From: Ectocarpus siliculosus
Taxonomy: Eukaryota > Sar > Phaeophyceae > Ectocarpales > Ectocarpaceae
DNA: 52,372 nt
Reading direction: 5' to 3'
Assembly (NCBI GenBank): GCA_000310025.1
Contig: FN649744.1
Coordinates: 1,665,199 to 1,717,570, forward strand
The notes under the pieces are model-generated. The model was not told where the DNA came from, searched no databases, and saw nothing but the letters and a program-made list of their open reading frames with translations. Every line of letters starts with the position of its first letter. Within the stretch, counting starts at the first letter, position 1. This document shows positions 9,191 through 20,034 of this stretch, piece after piece. The translations under genes were made by a program, and so were the position numbers.

Positions 9191-9760
9191 TTCGACCTCT
9201 GACCACTCTTCTCAAGAAGCAGGCGACGTTCGTCTTCACCCTTGCCATGGAGCAAGCTGTTCGCGTCCTGCTGTCTGAGTTGGCCAACCCTCCTGTCTTG
9301 GTTTATCCGGATTGGGATGCCGTTTCGGACGGCTCGCGACCTTTTCGTCTCTACTGTGATGCTAGTCGCGATGGGTTCGGTGGGACTCTCGAACAAGAAC
9401 AGCCGGATGGCTCCATCCGACCCGTCGTTTTCATCAGCCGAGCTACTTTGGACTCCGAACGTCATTGGACTCCCCTCGACCTCGAGGCGGGTAGCATCGT
9501 GTGGTGTATCAAACGACTTCGCGGTTATTTGTGGTTTTGTGGGGTACGCAATTTCGCATTATTACCGACCGCAAATCTCTTGAGCATTTTGCCAAGGTGG
9601 GGGAGAACAATGCCCGCGTTCAGCGTTGGCTCGAATTTCTTACCGCCTACAATTACACTCTCGAGTACCGCAAGGGTTCCGCAAATGGCAACGCTGATTT
9701 CCTCTCTCGCCTTCCGATCGATGCGGCGGAATGTGACCGATCTGGTCGCAGCCGCTTGAC
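9190..9760 (+). pseudogene. RNase H domain of the Ty3-type element
   Basis: Frame 1 gives RLYCDASRDGFGGTLEQ (first catalytic Asp), VFISRATLDSERHW and PLDLEAGSIVWCIKRLRGYL (catalytic Glu). After a one-base slip near 9545 frame 3 gives FRIITDRKSLEHFAK (second Asp), RVQRWLEFLTAYNYTLEYRK and GSANGNADFLSRLP (last Asp). All four acidic positions of Ty3-type RNase H are visible. The domain would degrade genomic RNA during cDNA synthesis. The break between the two halves prevents expression in one piece. Confidence 0.85.
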
Positions 9761-10600
9761 ACCGAATGACGATGAGGAGAGCGTGTTCTTCACCCGTTCT
9801 TGTGGCCTTACGCCTTCTGGCCATCGCGCCGTGGGTGCTGGCTTGGCTCGTCCCCACTTGCCCGACTTCGGTCTTGGGTGGGCTGGCCCCCTCTACAGAT
9901 GATTCCGTCGACTTCCGTCGGCATGGTCCACGTCTCTCGCCGTCAGGCCTTTCGTCTCCACCTGGCATCTGGAACATCGCACCCTGGCCGTCCAAGAAGC
10001 TCCGCGAGTTGCCTCCTTCGAGACTGCGTAAGCGGACCCTCGTTTGGTCTGGCTCCTTACACTCTTCGGTGGAGGATGTTACGGCTCTCGAGCCCGAGTC
10101 TTCGCCGGCCGTCTCGCCGACGGCCGCATCACGACGGACTCTCGACCCTACTCAAGTGATTTCCACGCGGACTTGTCGCCGTACGGCGGTTGTGGCAGGC
10201 AAGCCCCTCCCGCCCATGGACTATGGCTTCTCTGAGGACCCACCTGCTCCCACTCGGATTTCCGCTTCGCCCCGATCGTTTCGACGTTCTCCGCCCGCGC
10301 CTTCAGCATCGACTACGCCCCCCGTTTTGACCAGGTTGGTTTCGACTCCTGGCTCGTGGAAGGGATCTTGCATCTTCTGCTGGCGCTTGTCGAAGGGATC
10401 TTGCATCTTCGACGCATCCCGCAACTTCGGTTGCTCCTGCCCAGCAGTCTTCTGCTGCCCCCGATTCTTCGGAATCTCCAACGCGTTCGGTTTCAGCCAC
10501 TCGTACGCCTTCGTCTTCGGTTTCCGCTGCTACTCTGCCTTCGGGTGGATTGCCGTCGGAACCTCATGAATCGGCGCCCTCTTCTATCGAGGCGGCTTTA
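9761..10600 (+). other. RNase H to integrase linker, frame unclear
   Basis: About 840 bp of Pro/Ser/Arg-rich translation in all three forward frames with no domain that I can name. Two copies of a ~21-bp string (GAAGGGATCTTGCATCTTC type) lie at about 10360-10412. It is presumably polyprotein spacer, but the correct frame cannot be chosen by eye. Confidence 0.4.
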
Positions 10601-11676
10601 CATTCTTCGGCAGATTTAGCCTTCCGGGCGTCTGTCGAACGTTTCTCGCATGCTGATTGGGCTCGCGAGCAACGTAACGAACCTGTTTGTGATGAAGCTA
10701 TTCGTTTCATCCTTCTGGGTCGGCCTTCGGCTCTCCCTTCGGATTTCCTGGACCATCTTCCGTCCGCTCGTCGACCTCCTCTGTCGGAGATCCGTGACCT
10801 GTCTCACAAAGGCCGGTTACATGTTGACAATGATGGTTTGGTCTTGCTTGTTCGCAAGCAAATAGCGCCCCCGTCGTCTACGACCACACGTCCTGGCAGG
10901 CGTGCTGCTCGCCTTCTCAACGACGAACCTATTCGGATTTTTATGTTCCCATGCTCACGCGTCCGTGGATCATGCAAGCCTGTCACGCTGATGCATCCTG
11001 CCGCACCTCGGTGCCGCTCGCACGCTTAGCATGCTGGAACGTTTCTATTGGTGGGTTGGCATGAGTGTTTGCACGAAGTGGTGGGCGGCATTGTTTGCGA
11101 TGCCAAGCCCGCAAGTCATCTCGTCAAACGCCTCGATGGCCTACTTTGTGCCTTCCGCTGCCTTCGGGCCCTGGTGTGTCGGTGAGCGTCGATTATTTCG
11201 GTCCCCTCCTGTTGACACCGCGCGGAAACACACATATTCTGCTTTTCACTGATCGTTTCAGCCGCCGTGCTGATATGTACGCGGTTACGGCTGCGGAGTT
11301 CACCGCCGAAGGCACCGCTGACGTCCTTGTCAATCGGTATATCCCTTTGTGGGGTTGCCCTTCGAGTCTCTTGTCTGATAATGGCTCTCAGTTTTGTTCT
11401 AAACTGTCGCAGGCTGTGTACGCCCGTCTGGCTATCCGCAAAGTGGCTGCTAGCTCTTACCATCCCAACGGCAATGGGGGTGTGGAGCGCGTCAATCACA
11501 CTATGGCTCAGATGTTGGCTATGGTCGTCAATGAGAGGCAAGATGATTGGGACATTCATCTGCCGCACGTTGAGTTTGCCTACAACAATTCGATTAGTGC
11601 CGCTACTGGTTTGGCGCCCAACGAGGTGCATATGAACCGACTGCCACGCATGCCGTTGGCCGATGACGGTTTTTGA
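10600..11676 (+). pseudogene. retrotransposon integrase (HHCC and DDE core)
   Basis: Frame 2 (10600-11028) holds the region before the zinc-binding N-terminus. His/Cys residues around 10970-11110, ending CLRCQARK in frame 1, are the remains of the HHCC finger, interrupted by at least one frame change near 11030-11080. Frame 1 (11065-11676) contains the catalytic core: VSVDYFGPLLL (first Asp), SLLSDNGSQF (second Asp) and YHPNGNGGVERVNHTM (Glu). There are 35 residues between the second Asp and the Glu, the classic D-D-35-E spacing. LPHVEFAYNNSISAATGLAP is the usual conserved motif after the core. Core catalytic residues are intact; the zinc finger is damaged. Confidence 0.85.
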
Positions 11677-12001
11677 GCATCCATATGCTCGAGGCCACCA
11701 AAGCTTGCATCGCGATCAACTTGAGTATTGCGATCTTGCTGCTGATCGCCAACGTCGTTCTTACGATTTAGTTCGTGAACAGCACAACCTGTCCGTTTCG
11801 CGGATTGAGCGGCGTAACTCCGCTCTATCGGATGCTTTGCGCAAGGTTCCCTCTTACACCGTCGGTGGATGGGTTTGGGTGTACAACACCGAATTTATCA
11901 TTCGCCAAGGTGCTCGTTCTGGCGCGGATGACAAGGTTCTCAAGGCTAAGTTGTCTTTTCTCTGGACTGGTCCGTTCAAGATCTTGGCCGTGGGTCCGTG
12001 A
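11663..12001 (+). pseudogene. integrase C-terminal GPY/F module
   Basis: Frame 2 continues the integrase after a short overlap: a helical stretch QLEYCDLAADRQRRSYDLVR, then GGWVWVYNTEF and KAKLSFLWTGPFKILAVGP, matching the GPY/F module of Ty3/Gypsy integrases (W/Y-tGPf/y-rIl). A TGA at 11999-12001 interrupts the frame, but the same frame continues to 12877 with sensible sequence, so the stop looks like a CGA to TGA change. Confidence 0.75.
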
Positions 12002-12877
12002 CCTGACGCTCCCGACGGTTGTCCTCTGGCTTCCAAGTTACTGTATTTGGATCTTCCACCGGATTTGCCGGGTCCAGACTCGAAAAATCGTGTATCGGTT
12101 GCGCGTTGCAAGCCTTGCGCTAATCCACATGACACTGAAGACTTGCCTCGGTTCCTGCCTGCCGGCCTTACACCGTATGTGCTGAACTCCTATGCGAATA
12201 AATCTCCTCCCTACCATGTTACGGAAGACGACGTGTCGACTCCGGTCGAACGTCTCGAGGTTGACCGCATTAGTGGCCATCAGTCTGTTCGTGGTCGTGG
12301 TGGCACCATCGCTGTTTTATACCAAACTCATTGGAAAGGTCTTCTTCGTCCTTCTTGGGAACGTGAGATGGACCTCCAGCATTCCAAGACACACATTCTC
12401 CGGTACTGGACGGGTTCGCCTGACCAACACCGCCAAACGAACCGCCGCTATCGGGCGATGCGTATTGGTGCGGCCAACCGCGAGATGGCGCGCGCTAAAG
12501 GTGAGCGAGCCTTGCCTTCGGGCTATTCGCTCGTCTCTCGTTCAACATGGGACCGTCGCTTCGCCAATACTCCGCTACCTGCAGGCGCCTTCTTCTGGTA
12601 CAAAGCGCGCGATGGATTCTGGCGGTTGGGCAAGATTACTGGACCGCCTCTACCGTCCGACTTCTACGTCGTCCGCTTCTTAGGCGATCCTGGACCTGTT
12701 AAGCTCGCCCTTCCTGATGTTCGCTACTCCACCGCCGAAAACGCCGTCTCCGGATCCTGGTGCCTCCAAGTTCACAGCGGCAGCGCCCTTTTTAAGGAAA
12801 TCCTTCGCAACATCGACATGTCGCGTGGTGACGCTGGGACTGATTCGTTGCCTGATGACGTTGCGCGCCCCCATTAA
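12002..12877 (+). pseudogene. chromodomain plus Tudor-like C-terminal domain of the element
   Basis: In frame 2, VERLEVDRISGHQSVRGRGG, YQTHWKGLLRPSWEREMDL and THILRYW match the chromodomain pattern (E-V-E-x-I-L-x-H, W-K-G-x-x-x-x-S/T-W-E, L-x-x-Y-W). About 60 residues later FFWYKARDGFWRLGKITGP, FYVVRFLGDPGPVKLALPD and GSWCLQVH look like a five-stranded SH3-barrel of the Tudor/PWWP sort. Chromodomains of chromovirus integrases direct insertion to modified chromatin. A second chromatin-reader-like domain behind it is my inference from pattern only. The frame ends with TAA at 12875-12877. Confidence 0.75.
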
Positions 12878-13353
12878 GACGACAGCTTGGTTGGTTGTGG
12901 CTTCTGTTGTTTTTCGCATTGTTGGGTCTGCTTTTAGCACTGTTTGGATTGTTTTCAACGTTTTTTCGGATTGTTTTTAGCCTTGGTTGGTTTTCGCTTT
13001 CTCCTCGCTTTCTTTAGTGCCTCTAGCATTTGGTCACGATCTGTAGGTGTTTCGCGCCCATTGTTGTCGCTTATTCGCTGCCGTGGCGACTGCGTGAGTG
13101 GCGTATCTTCTCGTTTTTTTGTTCGATACCGGTCTTTTTGTCGTTCCGGCGGTGATCCTTTCTTTTTGTCGTTCTGACGACCTTTATTTTCTTCTGGTTT
13201 TCTTGCTTTCTTCGTGTTTTCCTTTCTTCGGTTTCGACCTTGTTCCGGTCGTCATCGGCTTTTCTTAGCCCCGTCAGTTCCTTTCGGTGTCTTCTTGTTG
13301 TTTAGAAGTCAAACGATGGTCTTGCGACCCAGCGAGTGAGAGGTGTGGGAGGG
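12878..13353 (+). other. probable 3' UTR of the Ty3-type element with weak polypurine tract
   Basis: T-rich, ORF-free sequence with repeated TTTTCG and TTTCTT words follows the last stop. A purine-rich string AGTGAGAGGTGTGGGAGGG at 13335-13353 precedes TGAATGG, which could be the start of a 3' LTR. With no 5' LTR in the window the LTR cannot be confirmed. Confidence 0.35.
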
Positions 13354-13773
13354 TGAATGGTGCTGTTTTGGAGCTCCACATCCTCGATACTTTCATTTAG
13401 AGACTCGACAATTGCATGTCAAGACTCCGAGGTTTTTTAGTATCTGCGTATGAGAACCTCCAGGGTGGGCTAGTGTTATAGGATTCAGATGTGTAGACGG
13501 AACATAGAATACAATGGTTCCTTCCAGAAGGCGCGGAGAGATGTAACTCACCGCGGAAGGATAAAACAGGGGACAGGATCTAGTAGCCCCTGTTTGTACT
13601 GAGGATCCTGCGCCCCTTGTGGTGTCATTCCTACCGATACCCAAGGCAACAGCTACTGCTGCTGCTGTTCTGCAAGAGTAATAACAAGTGAGTTCTTCTT
13701 CACGGGTCAACCAGACTTCATCACGCGTGCATACCACCACAGAAGACTAATTGTACCTTCTATATAAAAGAAC

Positions 13774-14128
13774 CGTTAAAAATTTCCAGGAACCTTGATT
13801 TGTCCCCAATCAGAAAACGATTGGAAATACTATGACCTAAATCCAATTCGTGCATGTACGATTGTGTTGCCCGGGACGAATCAGGTACAAAAAAGTGCCC
13901 GATTCACTGTACGATTCAAAACCCCGTCTTAGCTGCTCTAGTACGCTCCCGGTCATCCTGCGCATCCCTCGTGTGCACCTCTATCGTTTTTGCTGGGAGG
14001 AATGGTGGCGCGAGGCAGAAGAAAGGCCACCGTGCACGCAAGCAGCATTGCACGACTCAGGGCGGTCCGGGTGTCAGTGGTTATGTAGGGGGGGGGGGAA
14101 GGGCGTTAGCGTTAGAACCCGCGCATGT
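13774..14128 (+). repeat. dispersed direct repeat, copy 1
   Basis: Starts CCGTTAAAAATTTCCAGGAA and ends GCGTTAGAACCCGCGCATG. A diverged copy in the same orientation lies at 17203-17586. Shared blocks include CGTGCATGNACGATTGTGT, CCCGGGACGA and CATCCTGCGCATCCCTCGTG. The ends are not TG...CA, no terminal inverted repeat or target duplication is apparent, and no ORF lies within. Class unknown. Confidence 0.8.
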
Positions 14129-15318
14129 GTCCCGTCTATGGCAGTGCGAGCGGTAGCACGGGCTATATTATAGGAGAGGGAAAGATAACAAGATCGATCA
14201 TTCGTTCATTGTGTGGTGGACCATCGGCCATGTAAATCGATTCGCAGACAGAGACCAAGCGAATCTGTTTCGAAAAATTGCCACTTTTTTCTAGCGTTTC
14301 ACGCGCACGTAAGCGGCAGGCAGTCCATCGACCGCTCCAAGCCTCCCGCCTCTCGCCTCCCGCCACCCACCTCTTTTTCTCCGTCCAGGCCTCCAGCACA
14401 GCGCGGTGACCCATCACGACAAGCCAAGACGACGGATGCTTTAATCGCTTTTCTGTCCATTTTTGTAAATGTAGCTCTTACTAAAAGGTATGGGTTTTGG
14501 TCCAAGCGCGGGAGTGAGGCTGCTGGTGTTGATTGGCTCGTGCCGAGACAGAAAAGCGGGCCCGGCTATCAGGGTGGGGGGGCGGTCGTTTCTTTTGTTA
14601 ATATCGGCGCTTTTCCGCGCTTTTCTTGATGCATTGTAGATATGAACGAACGTGGTGGACGTGTGCGGCTGATCTTTTGTTAATGTGTCGGCCTCGTCGC
14701 CGCGGAATGGGGCGTCGAAGGCTGCAATATATGTATGTACGGTACGTATTTATTTCCTAAAGTAGTACGAAAGCTACTGTTTGGCGTTAGAATATCACTT
14801 AGGAAAGTTACGCGGCCACGAGCGGGCCCATCTTGGGGGGCTCCGTGCGTGGTACCTCGGGCTCGTGTTGTGCATAATACTTCTCCATGTATTAATAGTG
14901 AAGCAACGGGAGATCGTAACCTTAGCCCTGCTGCAGAAAATTGGGAGCCCGCACAAATCCCTGCGTGATTTTGCCGAGTGCAAGAAAGGAGGACGCGAAA
15001 GCGACGTTTTCGCAAGCACCGGGGGGAAATGACGAAATGACAAAAATCCCGTGACGGGAGGCAGCCATCCAACCCGTAACTCCCAAAACCCCCAAACAAA
15101 TGTCACGGTAGCATGAACGGGCGCGAAATACTGAGATTCATCCCATCTTACGATGGTTTGAGGAGGGCTAGGATATACCTTTCGGTGTACCTCAATCAGT
15201 GACGGGACCCCTCTAGGGCGCCGTCTCTCTCGTGTTTATACTTAATACGGTCGATTCGGAAGGAAGAGACTTTTTGACCAAAGCTAAGAGATACATCAAC
15301 CTGTGAGTCGATGTATGG

Positions 15319-15423
15319 CTAGTCCCACCTTGATTAGACCCTCCTTGTGCTAGTCCCACCTCGATTAGCCCCCTCTTGTGCTAGTCCCACCTTGATTAGC
15401 CCCCCCTTGTTAGCCCCCCCTTG
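15319..15423 (+). repeat. 31-bp tandem repeat, about three copies
   Basis: Units begin CTAGTCCCACCTYGATTAG at 15319, 15350 and 15381; a shortened TAGCCCCCCCTTG ends the array. Units are nearly identical and contiguous, so it is a minisatellite. Confidence 0.85.
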
Positions 15424-17202
15424 ACTCAAATGTTAAGATACCACGAAAGAAACTGACCACGAGATGAACGAAACTATTTGGACCCTAGCCAGTCGCTGTT
15501 ACGCGAAGAAAGCATGAGTAAACCATCTGAATCGATAGCGTCAAAGCCTCTGTGATACAAACCAGGATTCCGGAAGGCAATGCGCCTCTTTTGTATGTAC
15601 TCCGGAGCATCTAAAATTTAGATTGTCGTGGTTCACGATGACTGACTATTATTATTATGCTTCCCCGTTCATTTATGTTTGTTTGTATATATATATATGG
15701 TGGGTGAACGGCAGTCTAGACTATATATCTGAGCCCGTTTGACACAAACAGAAAGGCAAGTAGAGAGCCTGCTCGCTGCGGTCGACGATGCTGCCGGTAT
15801 GACGTAGTTGTAGTAGTGATGAAGTCGTTTGAATGTGTGTGGTGGGTGGGTGCAGTAGATTCAGATGTTTTGAATGCCGAGAAGCTCTCACAACGCTTCA
15901 CAAGCGGCAGTGCCATACATACTGTATACATAGGGGCGAGACAAATGCTATACGAACCGGTAGTACTATTATATGTAGTATGCATATATCTGCCGGTTTT
16001 TACGTTTTGACCCTTCCTTATAATAAAGTACGCGATGACGCGAACGAGACCAACCACCGAGCAGTATAGGGAGAGAAGGAAAAAACAAACAAACGCAATA
16101 AAAAAATAATTAATTGTGATTCTTGTAGTTTCTATTTTTTTTATCTTTTTTGTCTTCTGTTTTCACATTCAACATTAAACCAGTGTTCACGGCATTTCTG
16201 CCGGAAACGAGCTCCGACCCGTGGTCACACAGAAGGGCTCTTCTCCCTCCAACGCAAACGCTTCCTGCGGTGGGTGCTTTGTCTAAGATTGATTGCGACG
16301 AGAACTCTTAGAGTGCGACACTCACTCTTCTTTCCAATCATGTCCAAACGGAAAATATCGGGGGAAAAAATGCAAAAAGGGATGACCCTTAGGATGGTTT
16401 TTCGAACCCACGACCCATGGTCCATGGACGACGTCTCGTCCACCTCGTTAAGTTGGCTCCACTTTTGGCCCGCCAAGGTTGATGTCACGAACAATCTTGA
16501 GCATATAAAATTATACTTTCCCGGATTTGTTTTGGCAGAATACACACAAACACACCACACCCGCATGACACACCTCCTCCCTCAACACGTTACTACATAT
16601 GGAATGTGTACGTACTCCTACGTTTGATTGCCGGCCAAAACCAAAGCTTTCGTCCACCAGGCAGGCTTAACTGCTCTGTGATGCTGCTGTGCCCGCTGGA
16701 TGTGGCGCAAAGCACAATCAGGCACCCAACTAACGTCACTCACATCTGCAGCAGATAAGAGCGGCACGGGCTAGACAGACTGACACTTGGCCTGTGGTCC
16801 TCAGCTCAGGCCAGAGGAAGTCGCGCTCCCAGGACGGTACTACAAGGTGCGTTACATAGTTTCTCGTTGACGTGTGCGGAGAGCTCCGGGCGCGAACCCC
16901 TCCGCCAGCGTGGTGCTACATAATCTGCTGTAGGTGCGGTGTCAGCGAGTGCATCATATAGTCTTGTCGTGGATCTTAAACACCTCAAACAGGGGCGTGT
17001 ACCCCGGTTTTCCGCCGCCAGGATAAGGAAGGAGAAAAACTGCGACTTTGGAGGGCGTTTGCGGTATTCATGACTGACCACATGCTCCCGACCCATTCTC
17101 TTGATCATGAAATGCATCCATGCATCATTTCCAGCGTTTTGAATCACCGCTACGGCGCAAGATCGTTCAAAACTTACCGACCGGTGGAGCAAATAGCAAT
17201 TG

Positions 17203-17586
17203 CCGTTAAAAATTTCCAGGAAACTTGAGTTGTCCCGGAAAAACGACTCGGCAATACTATGTATAAGCTGAATCCATTTCGTGCATGAACGATTGTGTAG
17301 CCCGGGACGACTCGGGTCAAAAAAAGTGCCCGATACCCTGTGCGAATCAAAACCCCTCTTATTAGGCTAGCTGCTTTTAGTATTACGCTCCTCCCGGTCA
17401 TCCTGCGCATCCCTCGTGTGCACCTACTGCTGTATCGTTTTTTCCGAGGGAGGAGTTTTGTGGGAGAGGCAGAAGAGAGAGGTCATCGCGCTCGCAAGCA
17501 GTAATGTACGACTCAGGGCCGTCCGGGTGTTAGTGGTTATGTATTAGGGGGCGGGGCAGGGCGTTAGCGTTAGAACCCGCGCATGG
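17203..17586 (+). repeat. dispersed direct repeat, copy 2
   Basis: Same orientation as 13774-14128 with substitutions and small indels; both ends match the first copy (CCGTTAAAAATTTCCAGGAA ... GTTAGAACCCGCGCATG). The two copies are about 3.4 kb apart with nothing recognisable between them. Confidence 0.8.
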
Positions 17587-18543
17587 CCACGCGCCCTTTG
17601 ACCCGAGCACTCGTCACACGTTAGGTGGTGAAAGTCACAATAGTCTCCAAAGGGAGAAAATAACGCGATGCCTCACTTGTCGGCTGAGGTGTTGTGGGCT
17701 CTTGCTTGGAAGACGTGACGAGGTGCAATGTACATCAATAGGTAGCGGTTTGCAGGGCATGGTTGAGGAAGAATAGACTGCGTTAACTGCGCGTGACGAG
17801 GTTTTCTCAGGCTGGCGTGTGGCAAAAAGGCGCCGCTGTATACTGTATCAGCCGCATGGGTGCACTGCTTCAACCACCGAAGTTGTGTCACTAGCGTCTG
17901 GAGCCCAATGAGCTCCAAACCTCAGCAAGGTAAGACCAACAACGGTAAGAGGTGTTTTCGCCTGGTAAGGTACTAGATGCGGTACGCCGCGGAACTCAGG
18001 CCTCCTAGTGATGGTGCGCCGAAGCAAGCATGCACAGCGACCATTTTCAGAATCACTAAAATCAACAATGCAGGACGAGTCGTACGACCGCGGCCTACAC
18101 TACCCACATCAATCTCTCCACACACTTCAGCCTGCCCGTCCCAGCAAAGCAGATCGGCTGTCGGTACGCTTATATCTCTACCAGCGACGCAACACCTATC
18201 CTACCGACTGCTGCGACGAACACTAGTCTCCCTTTACTGCACACATCTAATACTACACCCGTCCTCAAGGGACACCGCGAAAACCACGCCGCAATTGGAG
18301 CGGTTTCGACCCCCCCAACCCCCACCCCGCGTTCGCCCACAACACACCTCAACCCCGTGGACTGTGCCGCTCAACAGGCCGAACCTCGTTGGCGCTCGCG
18401 ACATGCGGTGTTGTCTGTTAAATCGTCAAATCCGAGAGTTGAATCCGAGAGTTGTAGGTTTGTCGCGGTTAGTTTGTAGACTACGTACTCTGTTCGGAGC
18501 TCTCTGAACCGCTTGAGAGCACAAAAGCAGCCTGACCATGTCG

Positions 18544-19976
18544 TTACCGCCCTAAGATCGGTGTGAGCGGGGGAAGTTTGTCGAGGCGCAGGTTCCGCGC
18601 CCTGGCTCGGCAGTTTATCTCATGCTGCCTCTGCTCCTTGGCTCTCTCCTGGTTTCCCAGTCCGAAGAAAAAGCGAAGGAACTCCGCGCCGTCGATACAC
18701 CTGCACCCACCCCCGCCCGACACACGCACCGCAATAATTGTTGTTGTTGTTCGCTTACTCGGTATAAGAGGTTGGTGCGCAGCTGCAGGTGGGGAGCACA
18801 AAACAGGTGTTGTCTGGACTTGATCGACCGACGGGTCAACCGGGGCCAGGGGGAGCAAGACAGATACAAGGGCATGAAGGGAGGGCGGGGCTGCAGGGCG
18901 TTTCTTCCCCGAACTCAAGAGAGCTTCAAGTGCTTTCTTGCTTGCCGGTCTCGGTTGATGTCCATCACGTCGAACAGGGCGGCGAACTGCCGGTCCGTTA
19001 GCCGGATCCCGAACGACCGGAACAGCTGGAGGCGGAACGCCATAGGGCCCAAAGCGCACGCAAAGTCTCGCTGAGCAGCTTCGTGGCCGGTTCTGTTGTT
19101 TGCAAAGGTCATCGTTGATTTTGGAGGCGTGTGGCCGTCGGCGAAAAGGTGTGCAAAGGTCAAATATGGGCAACTGGTCAAGCAAGCTAGCAGGCGGGGA
19201 AGATAGACGAGAAAATCACGTAAAGAGCTGCTGCGTGGGAAGTAGATGAAAATCAAGACAGGACACCTGAAATAATGTGTGGGTCGGTCGCGCACAGAGC
19301 GACGTCACCGAGAGAACTATACCAGCAGGCCTTCCCTCACTTCCACCGGTTCTTGCCATCTCTCACAACCGGCGCACAGGAAGGGGGTAGCTCCGCAATA
19401 AAGCTGGCATTCTAGCACGACCCCCCCCACACTCCCACCCCCACCCCCACCCTTGCCCCAGGCCTTCCGTCGTTGTCGTGGAAAGAGGAACCAAGTTGAG
19501 CACTGGGCAAAAACAGTTTGCCTCAAAGGAACAATGCACCTAGTCGACCGGACCCATGTACACACGCCATGACGAAAGTCGGGCCCACGTGTTACAAGAC
19601 TCCAACACAACCTAACGCGCCTTTGGTCGTGGTAGGAGAGCGCGATTTTCCCCAGCAAGAGCAGGGCGGACGCGCGGTCCTCCGCCGAAAACTCGACCTC
19701 CACCGCGGCGGTGTTGGCGTCGCGTTTCCTTGCTACCTCCGCTCGCTCCCCCTCTCGGCGGAGCCTTTGCTCTTCGTGGTCCACGGCGGCCTGGGCTCGG
19801 AGTCGCTCCTGGTCCAGGTAAGTTTTTCCATCGAGGAGGGGTGGGCAGGGGCGCTTGGCGGGGGGGCGTTAGCGATAGAAATGGACATAGAGGGATGGAC
19901 AGAGAGAGAGAGAGCGAGCGAGAGCGATAGAGATAGAGAGAGAGACAGAAAGAAAGACAGATAGACAGACAGAGAC

Positions 19977-20034
<58 letters not shown>

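Larger units (their letters stand above)
1785..13353 (+). mobile_element. degenerate Ty3/Gypsy-type chromodomain retrotransposon carrying a NADAR domain
   Basis: Domain order is gag (coiled coil, capsid-like, CCHC knuckle), Ser/Thr/Gln-rich linker, NADAR domain, aspartyl protease, RT, RNase H, integrase (HHCC, DDE), GPY/F, chromodomain, Tudor-like tail. RT before RNase H before integrase is the Ty3/Gypsy order and the chromodomain places it near the chromoviruses. At least eight apparent frame changes and two in-frame TGA codons (9187 and 11999) mean this copy cannot make intact proteins unless some are sequencing errors. The coding part starts immediately after a poly(C) run at 1784, so the 5' LTR and primer-binding site are missing or displaced. 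The right limit is set at a weak purine-rich tract near 13336-13353 and is uncertain. Confidence 0.85.
13354..18543. other. gene-poor stretch
   Basis: No reading frame looks protein-coding. A TATA-like string TATATAAAAG lies at about 13760-13769 and could belong to an LTR of the preceding element. The segment contains the direct-repeat pair 13774-14128 / 17203-17586, a 31-bp tandem array at 15319-15423, a short AT run near 15688-15698, and a doubled word AATCCGAGAGTTG at about 18430-18455. No RNA gene was recognised. Confidence 0.5.

Noticed and set aside
15319-15423. Candidate CRISPR array
   Set aside because: Units are contiguous, with no spacers, in a eukaryotic context.
16390-16450. tRNA-like GGTTCGAA string on the minus strand
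   Set aside because: The flanking bases cannot form a five-pair T stem and no acceptor or anticodon arm is found.
13774-17586. The direct-repeat pair as LTRs of a small element
   Set aside because: No TG...CA ends, no primer-binding site or purine tract and no target duplication between outer flanks.
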